From positions 62,001-126,000 of the forward strand of contig JAEWAK010000037.1 in NCBI GenBank assembly GCA_023391695.1: a stretch of DNA of 64,000 nucleotides, read 5' to 3'. This DNA comes from Bacillota bacterium. Its GTDB lineage: Bacteria > Bacillota > Clostridia > Lachnospirales > Lachnospiraceae. Below are positions 53,252 to 60,753 of this stretch, piece by piece. Made by a program: the position numbers and the translations under genes. The notes under the pieces are model-generated. The model saw nothing but the letters and a program-made list of their open reading frames with translations, was not told where the DNA came from and made no database searches. Every line of letters starts with the position of its first letter. Position 1 is the first letter of the stretch.

Positions 53252-54208
53252 TTAATAAAAATTATAATATACGTATTCATCCTTTGGTGCCTGGGTCTTG
53301 GTAATGACCGTATCCGTCAGCATGGGGATTTTGGTTCCGTTATAATCATAGGCCTGTATCGTACCCGTAACAATAACCCACTCGTTTTCCTTTAAGCTGC
53401 TGCTTTTATCACTTTCACAGAGAATACCGTAACCTGCGGCATCGGCCGCACAGCAGACCATAATATACCTGCCTGCAAGAAACCGGTTTTCTCCGAATTC
53501 GCCGGAGGGATATACCTGTGCCAGATACCGGTACCTTTTACCGATAAAATCCTCCAGATAATCATATAAATCATAGAACCAGCTTGCAAAATAATCATCT
53601 TCAATGACCGTTGCACCGTCAACTACTTTTCCGGCATATTTTTCAGACATATTATCATAAGCGGGAATATTTTCATCCGGAACCGGATCTGCCAGCTCCT
53701 GGGCCTGGGTATAATCATCCCAGGTATCATAAGAAGAGGTCAGGTCATTATCCGAATTATTTATATAATCCGGATTATTGATGTAATCCTCATTATTAGT
53801 GTAATCCTCATTGTTGGTATAATCCTCATTATACTCCTCCTCTTCTGCCGTACTGTCAGTATTTGATAACGGATTACCGTTAAGGGAACCGGCTGAAGAA
53901 TCAACTCCTGCAATTGCCATCCCGGGATTTGTAATACCGGATGCAGGGAACAGGATTGCAATCAGAATGGGAACGGCAAACAGTGTATAGGGTTTTAAAT
54001 TAACGTTATGTCTCGCCTTTTTTAAATCTGTTAGTAAACGGATAACAAACAGAAATAAGATACCGACGGAAACCCATATGCCGGCATGATATCTCGGGTG
54101 GATATAATAATTGACCCTGCCGCTTAACATGCCCCCTGCCAGCAGAAGGGCCGTTCCTATTAAAATCAGTATCTGAACAATTGCCTCTGAATTCTTTTTT
54201 CTGCCCAT
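53252..54208 (-). CDS. YcgQ-like (TIGR03943/DUF1980) membrane protein with an Asn-Asp-Tyr repeat
   Basis: 318 residues with two or three membrane helices (about 8-30, 42-60, 73-90). The extracellular part opens with a repeat of N[EPS]DY[TI]N hexamers (127-155) and then a globular domain of the YcgQ/TIGR03943 family (YDYLEDFIGKRYRYLAQV, RYIMVCCAADAAGYG and EWVIVTGTIQAYDYNGTKIP). It starts 8 bases after the CobW-permease gene, and YcgQ proteins are typically coded beside the YcgR-type permease, as here. In Bacillus the pair belongs to the zinc-limitation response. AGGAGG precedes the ATG. Confidence 0.85.
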   Translation of the reverse strand: MGRKKNSEAIVQILILIGTALLLAGGMLSGRVNYYIHPRYHAGIWVSVGILFLFVIRLLTDLKKARHNVNLKPYTLFAVPILIAILFPASGITNPGMAIAGVDSSAGSLNGNPLSNTDSTAEEEEYNEDYTNNEDYTNNEDYINNPDYINNSDNDLTSSYDTWDDYTQAQELADPVPDENIPAYDNMSEKYAGKVVDGATVIEDDYFASWFYDLYDYLEDFIGKRYRYLAQVYPSGEFGENRFLAGRYIMVCCAADAAGYGILCESDKSSSLKENEWVIVTGTIQAYDYNGTKIPMLTDTVITKTQAPKDEYVYYNFY

Positions 54209-54216
54209 ATGACCTC

Positions 54217-55779
54217 CTATAGAAATATCCGTATCACGCTGAAGGTGAAAAACCCGGCTGCAATTACCAGAACAGCCAGTTTAACCAGGAAACTTTTTTT
54301 AAGTACTTCCGACAGCATGATCAAATTTTTAAAATCCAGCATGGGACCCATAACAATAAATGACATGACCGGCAATATGGTAAAATCCTTATAAAAACTT
54401 CTGCCGATAAAAGCATTGGAAGTGGAACAGGTAGACATAAACACGGCAGCGGCGGTCATGATAAGGAACTGCACCATAAAATTTCCCCCGATAAAGTTCT
54501 TAAAGGCCTGGGGCATTACATTCTGGAGCAGGGAGGAAACGAAAGCTCCAAGGATTACATATTTTGACACCCTGAAAAATTCTATTTTGGCTCCGTCAAA
54601 TACGCCGGTTATTTTGCCGGCCGGCCCTTCGTATTTTATCTCCAGCAGGTTTGCACCTACGGTATTCAGTGCACTGCCATTCTTTATAACATCTTTCGTC
54701 TCTACTCTAGCCAGTTTTAAAAGGAACCCCACAATCATTCCGATTGCAGCTCCTGACAGGACCCTGAGTACGGCAAGCCACGGCCGGTCCGGGAATGCAT
54801 ACAATACGGATAAAATCACAATGGGGTTAACAGCCGCTGAAGTTAACCAGAAAGTAATCGTCTGGGGCAGGGGGGTCTCCTTCTTCAGCAGTCCGGATAC
54901 TATAGGCACTAACCCGCAGTCACAGATTGGTACAAAAAAGCCGGCAATGGCGGCAAAGAAAAAAGAACCGTAGCTTCGTCCCGAAAACCGCTTCAAAATC
55001 CAGGCTGTCGGAATCAGAATCTGGATGGCAGACGACACAAATGCCCCAATGAGGATGAAGGGCAGAGCCTGCATAAGAATGCTCAGGAATACGGTTGAAA
55101 CGTTTTTTATATTGTCATAGATGTCTTCAAGAGTAGAAAAAGGTATGATACATAAGCCTAATAGTATAAATACCAATATAATCATGCCCGGCGTGATTTT
55201 TTGATACTTTTCAAAAGGTATAAAATAATTTTTCAGCTTATCCAGGGCAGGACTTCCTGCAAAAACCACATCTGTTTTTGGATTGATATTCTTAATGCTT
55301 CTTCGCAGATTCTTTTTATCCTTTTGTTCAAGGCTTTCATAACGGTTGAACAGAACGATATCACTGTTAACGATCTGCGGCTGTATAAGGGAAACCATAT
55401 TGTTTAGATAATGTTTAAACTTCGGGGCTTCACTGATATGTATGATATTCCTGAATTTATAGTAACGGGGAAGCTTTAAACTTAAAAGCCCCGTAAGATC
55501 CCAGGTACCGTTATACTCCATTACAATATAATCCGGGTCATAATCCTTACAAAGGCCTGTAAATAACCGGTCCGTAAGGTCTGTATAATCCTCCAGGGCA
55601 AGTAATTGTACATTTCGTTTTTTCAGTTCTTCTTCGTCATATTCCAGGATTCCTTCTTCACATACAAGGAGGAGTATATTTTCATACTCCCGTAAGGTAT
55701 CACTTTTTAGGACCTCTTTTATGAAAGCCGTCTTGCCGCTTTCTAAAAATCCTGTTATAACATCAATAAATACAGCCAT
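54217..55779 (-). CDS. CobW-like GTPase domain fused to a YcgR-type permease (DUF318/ArsP)
   Basis: 520 residues joining two functions. Residues 1-190 have the G3E GTPase P-loop GFLESGKT (10-17) and the MEYNG segment, but the NKxD box is degenerate (LFNRYE) and the CxCC metal motif is absent. Residues 200-520 are a permease of the ArsP/DUF318 family with eight or so helices, the CDCGLVPIVSGLL motif, SAAVNPIVILSVLYAF and STCSTSNAF. YcgR/YcgQ pairs in Firmicutes are linked to metal stress. The fusion places a metal-chaperone-like domain on the transporter. It follows the stand-alone CobW gene by 22 bases, with GGAGGG before the ATG. Confidence 0.8.
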   Translation of the reverse strand: MAVFIDVITGFLESGKTAFIKEVLKSDTLREYENILLLVCEEGILEYDEEELKKRNVQLLALEDYTDLTDRLFTGLCKDYDPDYIVMEYNGTWDLTGLLSLKLPRYYKFRNIIHISEAPKFKHYLNNMVSLIQPQIVNSDIVLFNRYESLEQKDKKNLRRSIKNINPKTDVVFAGSPALDKLKNYFIPFEKYQKITPGMIILVFILLGLCIIPFSTLEDIYDNIKNVSTVFLSILMQALPFILIGAFVSSAIQILIPTAWILKRFSGRSYGSFFFAAIAGFFVPICDCGLVPIVSGLLKKETPLPQTITFWLTSAAVNPIVILSVLYAFPDRPWLAVLRVLSGAAIGMIVGFLLKLARVETKDVIKNGSALNTVGANLLEIKYEGPAGKITGVFDGAKIEFFRVSKYVILGAFVSSLLQNVMPQAFKNFIGGNFMVQFLIMTAAAVFMSTCSTSNAFIGRSFYKDFTILPVMSFIVMGPMLDFKNLIMLSEVLKKSFLVKLAVLVIAAGFFTFSVIRIFL

Positions 55780-55801
55780 ACAAGCCCTCCGCCACTACGG
55801 A

Positions 55802-56806
55802 CTAAATTCCAAAAAGTTCCGGCAGTCCGGATTTGTTAATGGTTTTTCCGATCACACAGATCCTTCCCGTATAGTCGGGAACCGATTCCTTTATTTCGAT
55901 TTCCCCGGGGACATAGTCAAACTGAAACCATTGATCAGCTTCCCCTTTCACAATCCCTTTTGCCCTAAGTATATAACCTTCTGTAGTCTCAAGGTTACTT
56001 AAAATTTCTTTCAGTTCGTTTTTCTTAAATGCTTTGGCAGTTTCCGTTCCCCATACGCTAAAAACTTCATCTGCCTGATGAAGTCCGGGTTTCTTTATTT
56101 TATCATAATTAAATTCTTTTTTTCTGACAGGAACAGCTGCTTTTAATCCATTATTTATGTAGTCTTTTTTCATCCCCAGGATCAAATCATGTTCCAGTTT
56201 TACAGTTTCCGGATTTTCCGCCAGCCGGATGATTTTATTTCCGTCTATCAGGCTCCAGTCCGTCGTTACGATGCAGGCACTGCTATTGTATTTTCTGATA
56301 TCTTTTACGACAAATTCAACCCCGTCGGGTTTCATCAACTGGGTTCTGCTGAGAATAACCGTTTTTGCATTGGTAAGCTGGTCCTTATAAAATTCCGTGA
56401 AATTCTTCAGATACATTTTATATTTCGTACCGTCTGCCACCGTAATGCACATATTAAGTTCGACCAAACCTTCCTTTAGGAACTGCCGGCAGCCCTTTAA
56501 CACATCGGAAAGTTTTCCGACGCCGGAGGGTTCGATGATAATCCGGTCGGGACGGTAAAGTTTTAATACTTCTTTTAAAGCAAGGCTGAAATCACCCGAA
56601 ATGGTACAGCAGATACAGCCGGAATTCATTTCCCGGATTTCAATTCCATAATCCTTTAACAATGTTCCGTCAATGCCGATCTCACCAAATTCATTTTCGA
56701 TCAATACTATTTTTTCTCCCTTGAAACCTTCCTCAAGAAGTTTTTTTATCAGAGTTGTTTTGCCGGCTCCAAGAAATCCCGATATTATATCGATCTTAGT
56801 TATCAT
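55802..56806 (-). CDS. CobW/COG0523 metal-chaperone GTPase
   Basis: 334 residues of the G3E family: P-loop GFLGAGKT (10-17), metal-binding GCICC (63-67), IIEPSGVG, a degenerate guanine box (VILSRTQLM) and the C-terminal CobW_C domain from about residue 240 (RAKGIVKGEADQWFQFDY). Such proteins deliver zinc to apo-enzymes when zinc is scarce. AAGGAG precedes the ATG. It begins the operon with the CobW-permease fusion and the YcgQ-like gene, next to znuABC and a Fur-family gene, which supports zinc over cobalt or nickel. Confidence 0.88.
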   Translation of the reverse strand: MITKIDIISGFLGAGKTTLIKKLLEEGFKGEKIVLIENEFGEIGIDGTLLKDYGIEIREMNSGCICCTISGDFSLALKEVLKLYRPDRIIIEPSGVGKLSDVLKGCRQFLKEGLVELNMCITVADGTKYKMYLKNFTEFYKDQLTNAKTVILSRTQLMKPDGVEFVVKDIRKYNSSACIVTTDWSLIDGNKIIRLAENPETVKLEHDLILGMKKDYINNGLKAAVPVRKKEFNYDKIKKPGLHQADEVFSVWGTETAKAFKKNELKEILSNLETTEGYILRAKGIVKGEADQWFQFDYVPGEIEIKESVPDYTGRICVIGKTINKSGLPELFGI

Positions 56807-56967
56807 AAAGACTCCTTCCCTATCAAACCGAACTGTCGTCCTTCTAATGTTTTTATATTATATGCCTCATACAAATCTTATATCTCTAATCGTTCTTGGG
56901 ACTTTTATAAATTATATTTTTTACGTATGGAAATTTTCAGCTATACCGAAAACGTGCCAGTGAAATT

Positions 56968-57783
56968 TTATCCTATATTTCTTTTAAATTTATTTCCTTT
57001 TATCAGGAAAGTGATAACCAGAAAAATAACCCCCGTTAAAACTATGGTTCCTCCCGGTTTCAGCCCCCTGTAATAAGAAAGTGTAAGTCCGGTCACCGTA
57101 AAGATAACTGCAAACAGGATGGAATAAAGCAGTGTCTGTTTATAGCTTTTGCCAAACTGCATCCCGCAGGTAACGGGGATTACCATAAGAGAAGATATAA
57201 TAAGCGCACCCACCGTCCTGGAAGCAACGGATACGGTTAATGCAGTCAGTATTGTAAAAACTATATTAATTGCCCTGACGGGGACCCCGGAGAGGCGGGC
57301 GGCCCCTTCGTCAAAGGCCATATACATAAGTTCCTTATAAAGCATAAGAAAAATAAGGATTACCAAAAGGCTGATACCCACAACCAGCCATAATTCAAAA
57401 TCCGTAATTGCAACAATACTGCCGAATAAAAAGCTGTTAAAATTAGAGGTGTTGCTAACAAATCCGGAAAGTACGCCAGCCAGCCCCACTCCTGCCGACA
57501 TTACCACGGCAATGGAGATTTCCGAATATTTGGGAAACCTTTTGCGTATAAACTCAATGCCAAAGGCTGCCAAAATGCAGGCTATGGAAGCACCTAAAAC
57601 CGGATTGATCTCCAGAATCAAACCTATGGCAACGCCTGCCAGGGAAGTATGGCTTAAGGCATCCCCTGTCATGGATAACCTTCTTAATACTACGATCATA
57701 CCGATGCAGGGAACAATAACCGCAAGGAGAATACCTACAACAAAAGCCTTTCGCATGAAGTCATACTGAAATAACATACCCAT
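56968..57783 (-). CDS. znuB: Zinc ABC transporter permease ZnuB
   Basis: About 271 residues with eight predicted helices in the ABC-3 family. Characteristic are VVLRRLSMTGDALSHTSLAG, MAFDEGAARLSGVPVRAINI and MVIPVTCGMQFGKSYKQTL. The ATG at 57783 has AAAGGA at 6 bases, whereas the longer start at 57819 lies further inside the ATPase gene. It overlaps the znuC gene end by 23 bases. It forms the membrane channel of ZnuABC. Confidence 0.9.
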   Translation of the reverse strand: MGMLFQYDFMRKAFVVGILLAVIVPCIGMIVVLRRLSMTGDALSHTSLAGVAIGLILEINPVLGASIACILAAFGIEFIRKRFPKYSEISIAVVMSAGVGLAGVLSGFVSNTSNFNSFLFGSIVAITDFELWLVVGISLLVILIFLMLYKELMYMAFDEGAARLSGVPVRAINIVFTILTALTVSVASRTVGALIISSLMVIPVTCGMQFGKSYKQTLLYSILFAVIFTVTGLTLSYYRGLKPGGTIVLTGVIFLVITFLIKGNKFKRNIG

Positions 57784-58456
57784 CTTCAATCCTTTCCCCT
57801 GACTGATTTTGTTCCTCACGGAGCAATTTTATCTTTTTGTCCTTTATTTCATAAATTTTATCCATATCCCTCCTGACATCCTGCAGGCTGTGGGTAATCA
57901 TGATTATGGTAAGTCCGTTTTCCTTGTTTAACCTATATAATAATTGATAAAGATTTTTCTCACTTTCCGAGTCAATACCGGCAATGGGTTCGTCCAGTAT
58001 CAGCATATCCGGATTATTTACAAGGGATTTGGCTATCAATACCCTTTGCTGCTGGCCTCCGGACAATTTTCCTATCAGCCTGTTTTTATATTCCGTCATG
58101 CCTACGACCTCAAGGGCTTTATCCGCCATTTCATAATGGCTCCTGCCCGGCCTTTTAAACAGGCCGATACTGCCGTACAGATTCAGCATTACCACTTCCC
58201 TTACCGTTGCGGGAAAATCGCCTTTTGCCGATAAACCTACCTGGGGAACATATCCTACATTGGTTTCAGCTCTGTTTATCCTTCCGTTTCTGGTTTGCAG
58301 CAATCCTAATATTAATTTAACCAGAGTACTCTTTCCGGTTCCGTTTGAGCCGACAATCCCGACGTATTCCCCTTTTTTAATCGTTAAATTGATATCGTCC
58401 AGGATTAAGCCGTCTTCATAACCAAAACTCAGATTTTTAATTTCAATACTATTCAT
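57761..58456 (-). CDS. znuC: Zinc ABC transporter ATPase ZnuC
   Basis: About 231 residues: Walker A GSNGTGKS (36-43), signature KLSGGQQQRV, Walker B LILDEPIAGID and switch ITHS. The start ATG (58456) has AGGAGG 6 bases upstream. An open frame extends 47 codons further into the inverted-repeat element but is not coding. It is separated from znuA by two MITE-like elements (58475-58797), so transcription from the znuA promoter must read through them, or a promoter lies within them. Confidence 0.92.
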   Translation of the reverse strand: MNSIEIKNLSFGYEDGLILDDINLTIKKGEYVGIVGSNGTGKSTLVKLILGLLQTRNGRINRAETNVGYVPQVGLSAKGDFPATVREVVMLNLYGSIGLFKRPGRSHYEMADKALEVVGMTEYKNRLIGKLSGGQQQRVLIAKSLVNNPDMLILDEPIAGIDSESEKNLYQLLYRLNKENGLTIIMITHSLQDVRRDMDKIYEIKDKKIKLLREEQNQSGERIEDGYVISV

Positions 58457-58474
58457 TGCCTGCCTCCTATCCCT

Positions 58475-58636
58475 AGTGTACTGACCGCCTGACATCTTGG
58501 CTAATGACTTGCCTGAATTTCCATCTGCCGCGTTGTCGTCAGTCAGCTTAGAACACCGCTGCGCTTCTTTCCTCCGCCTTGCAGACTGAAAATTCATTCT
58601 GCGTCATTAGTCCAAGTGACAAGCAGTCAGTACACT
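58475..58636. mobile_element. MITE-like inverted repeat element 1 in the znu operon
   Basis: AGTGTACTGACCGCCTG at the left end (58475) is the inverse of GTCAGTACACT at the right end (58626-58636). The arms match imperfectly for some 50 bases (CTTGG, CTAATGAC, GAATTT). No transposase frame is present. It is 162 bases long and ends one base before element 2. Confidence 0.7.
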
Positions 58637-58637
58637 T

Positions 58638-58797
58638 GTATATCGTCCGTCAAATAACCGGACTGAGTACGCAGGTTAAACTTTCAGAAGTGATATTCAA
58701 AAAACGCAGGCGTAGCGGGGCTACGTTGAAGCTTTTTGAATATTGCATCTGAAAGTTTAGACAAGTAATCGGTCCAGTTATTTTGTGGACGATATAC
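58638..58797. mobile_element. MITE-like inverted repeat element 2 in the znu operon
   Basis: GTATATCGTCC at 58638-58648 is the inverse of GGACGATATAC at 58787-58797. The arms continue through CAAATAAC, TAAACTTTCAGA and ATATTCAAAAA, so almost the whole 160 bases folds into one hairpin. No open frame is present. It lies between znuA's stop (58812) and element 1. Confidence 0.75.
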
Positions 58798-58811
58798 TGG
58801 GGATCTTCCGT

Positions 58812-59804
58812 TTATTCCAGTGCTTTTAATAAAGCTTCCAGATTCTCCTCCATTACGGATAAATAATCTTCTCCGGTATTTAACTGTTCCTGTGTCAGTC
58901 CCTCAAGGGGATTCAGGACATCGGTTTTGGCACCGATTTCAGAAGCAATGGTCTCTGCTACCTTGGGGCTGACTAATTCTTCAAAAAATATGGTATTGAT
59001 ATTATTACTTTTCGCAAATTCTATAATTTCCGCCATTCTTTTCGCATCCGGTTCCGAATCTGCCGCAAGGCCTTCGATTGCAACCTGATTCAATCCGTAA
59101 TCCGCACATAAATAAGCAAAGGCCTTATGTGCAACAACGATGTCCTTATTAGCAGCGGCGGATAATTCACTGGTAAATTTCTGATCCAGTTCATCAAAGC
59201 CGGCCGCATATTTCGTATAGTTTTCTTCATAATAATCCGAATTATCCGGGTCCGCTTTTACAAATGCATTTTTTATGTTTTCCATCTCTTTTTTGGCATT
59301 TCTGATACTTAACCATACGTGGGGATCATAACCGGAACCTTCTGCGTCATCATGTTCCTCCTCTTCTTCCTCGCCGCCTTCCAGCAGCGTAAGCCCGTCA
59401 GATGCCTCCACTAAAACAAGGTTTTTATTCTCAAGGGATGAAGTTACCTGATCCACCCAGTGTTCCATTCCAGCTCCATTATATATGAGTATATCCCCTT
59501 TCTCAAGACTTAAAATATCCGTAGTGGCAGGTTCCCAGTCATGGGGTTCGGTTCCGGCCGGTACCAGGTTAGTCACGTCAACTTTATCACCGCCGACTTT
59601 CCGTGCAAAATCATATAAAGGATAAAAACTGGTATATACTTTTAATTTCCCTGAAGTACTCTGATCCGCATTATTCTGTGTGTCATTCATACTTTCCGCA
59701 GCCGGTTCCGTACTTTTAGCGGAGGGCTCTTCTTTTTTTGTACTGCAGGCCGTAAACAGCACACTGAAAGCAAGGATAGTAGCAGCTATAAGATATTTTT
59801 TCAT
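58812..59804 (-). CDS. znuA: Zinc-binding lipoprotein ZnuA
   Basis: 330 residues with lipoprotein signal LFTACSTKK (Cys20). Cluster A-I binding fold: His88 in GTEPHDWEP, an acidic loop with histidine (144-153), His162 in YDPHVWLS, a third ligand in VVAHKAFAYL and the terminal acidic FFEELVSPK. The Glu/His-rich loop is usual for zinc-specific ZnuA. The promoter region carries a palindrome fitting a Zur box. It is the first gene of the znu operon and divergent from the Fur-family regulator. Confidence 0.93.
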   Translation of the reverse strand: MKKYLIAATILAFSVLFTACSTKKEEPSAKSTEPAAESMNDTQNNADQSTSGKLKVYTSFYPLYDFARKVGGDKVDVTNLVPAGTEPHDWEPATTDILSLEKGDILIYNGAGMEHWVDQVTSSLENKNLVLVEASDGLTLLEGGEEEEEEHDDAEGSGYDPHVWLSIRNAKKEMENIKNAFVKADPDNSDYYEENYTKYAAGFDELDQKFTSELSAAANKDIVVAHKAFAYLCADYGLNQVAIEGLAADSEPDAKRMAEIIEFAKSNNINTIFFEELVSPKVAETIASEIGAKTDVLNPLEGLTQEQLNTGEDYLSVMEENLEALLKALE

Positions 59805-59854
59805 TATAAATCACCTGTTCTTTCTTGTATAGTCCAATTTGATTTTATGATTAC

Positions 59855-59881
59855 AAATGCAAATGCAATTCATTTGCATTT
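59855..59881. promoter_or_regulatory. Probable Zur-type operator upstream of znuA
   Basis: AAATGCAAATG at 59855-59865 and CATTTGCATTT at 59871-59881 form a perfect 11-bp inverted repeat with a 5-base centre, about 50 bases before the znuA ATG. The Fur-family gene at 60175 is the obvious candidate to bind it. Confidence 0.65.
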
Positions 59882-59970
59882 AATATACTACTATTGTTTT
59901 ATGCTGTCAAGGATTAATTTTCTCTATAAAATTTATTATTTGTGAAAATACTAATCATAATTTCTTTTTC

Positions 59971-59999
59971 TTGACAATTTTCTAACTCTATTCTATGAT
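59971..59999 (+). promoter_or_regulatory. Promoter of the Fur-family gene
   Basis: TTGACA at 59971-59976 and TATGAT at 59994-59999 are separated by 17 bases. The predicted start is about 60006, giving a leader of some 170 bases that contains three tandem hairpin repeats. Confidence 0.75.
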
Positions 60000-60012
60000 T
60001 TGAAGAGAGTAA

Positions 60013-60117
60013 ACAACGATGTTTGTCTTTGACAAACATCTTATGTTACAACGATGTTTGCCTTTGTCAAATATCTTATGTTACAACGATGTTTGCCTTT
60101 GTCAAACATCTTATGTT
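60013..60117 (+). repeat. Three tandem 35-bp hairpin repeats in the fur leader
   Basis: ACAACGATGTTTGNCTTTG and the following NCAAAyATCTTATGTT recur at 60013-60047, 60048-60082 and 60083-60117, with exact 35-base spacing. Each copy contains GATGTTTG facing CAAACATC; copy 1 has 10-base perfect arms (60018-60040). They lie in the transcribed leader, so they may form RNA hairpins or serve as DNA operators. Confidence 0.8.
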
Positions 60118-60174
60118 ACAACTACACCCGCCGCCAGGGTCAAAGCCGGTGTAAGTTAAAAGGAGTGAATTACC

Positions 60175-60597
60175 TTGGATAATAATACATTAAAATCTGC
60201 TGATTTAAAACAAACCAAAAAGCGCATTCTCATTCTGTCCGTGTTGGAAACCGCTTCCACCCCCCTGACCGCGGAAGATATAGCCGACCTTACTTCAAAA
60301 GATCTGAAGATGAATATATCTACCATTTACCGCGCTTTAAACGCTTTAGCAGATAAAAATGTGATTAACAAGGCTCTTCATCAGGACGGCAAAACCTATT
60401 ATGAAATCAACAACCATACACATAGACATTCCCTTTTATGTACCTTATGCAATGAAAGAATATCTATTGATGCCTGTCCCCTTGAAAGCTTGGAAAGTCA
60501 CCTTACTTCCGAAACAGGCTATACCATTACCGGGCATAATCTGGAGTTTTTCGGGATTTGTCCGAAATGTGCCGCAAAAAAACCGAAAAACCGATAA
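60175..60597 (+). CDS. Fur-family metalloregulator, probably Zur
   Basis: 140 residues with a TTG start preceded by AAAAGGAG. The winged helix (about 12-75) contains MNISTIYRALNALADKNVI. The dimer domain holds HRHSLLC and the structural zinc pairs Cys89/Cys92 and Cys129/Cys132. Adjacent znuABC and CobW genes, plus the palindrome before znuA, make a zinc-uptake repressor (Zur) more likely than Fur or PerR. A hairpin terminator follows the gene. Confidence 0.85.
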   Translation: MDNNTLKSADLKQTKKRILILSVLETASTPLTAEDIADLTSKDLKMNISTIYRALNALADKNVINKALHQDGKTYYEINNHTHRHSLLCTLCNERISIDACPLESLESHLTSETGYTITGHNLEFFGICPKCAAKKPKNR

Positions 60598-60655
60598 TGA
60601 AGTGCCTGACTCGTCAGACTCCGGCGCTGACGCGCTGTCACTTAGTGACATAAAA

Positions 60656-60695
60656 TACGGCTGGAAAGAGAACTACGTTTCCCTTTCCAGCCGTA
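60656..60695. terminator. 13-bp hairpin terminator after the Fur-family gene
   Basis: TACGGCTGGAAAG (60656-60668) pairs perfectly with CTTTCCAGCCGTA (60683-60695). It lies between converging genes. T-rich flanks are short, so it may work with both. Confidence 0.7.
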
Positions 60696-60753
60696 AATGT
60701 ATTAGCACATAATTCATGTAAACTGCTTATCTTTCCGCTACAGCCCTTCCTCC

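Noticed and set aside
58457..58597. N-terminal extension of ZnuC by 47 codons
   Set aside because: It runs through a MITE-like repeat, while an AGGAGG site stands 6 bases before the ATG at 58456.
60013..60117. CRISPR-like array
   Set aside because: The three copies are contiguous 35-base tandem repeats with no spacers between them and no cas genes nearby.
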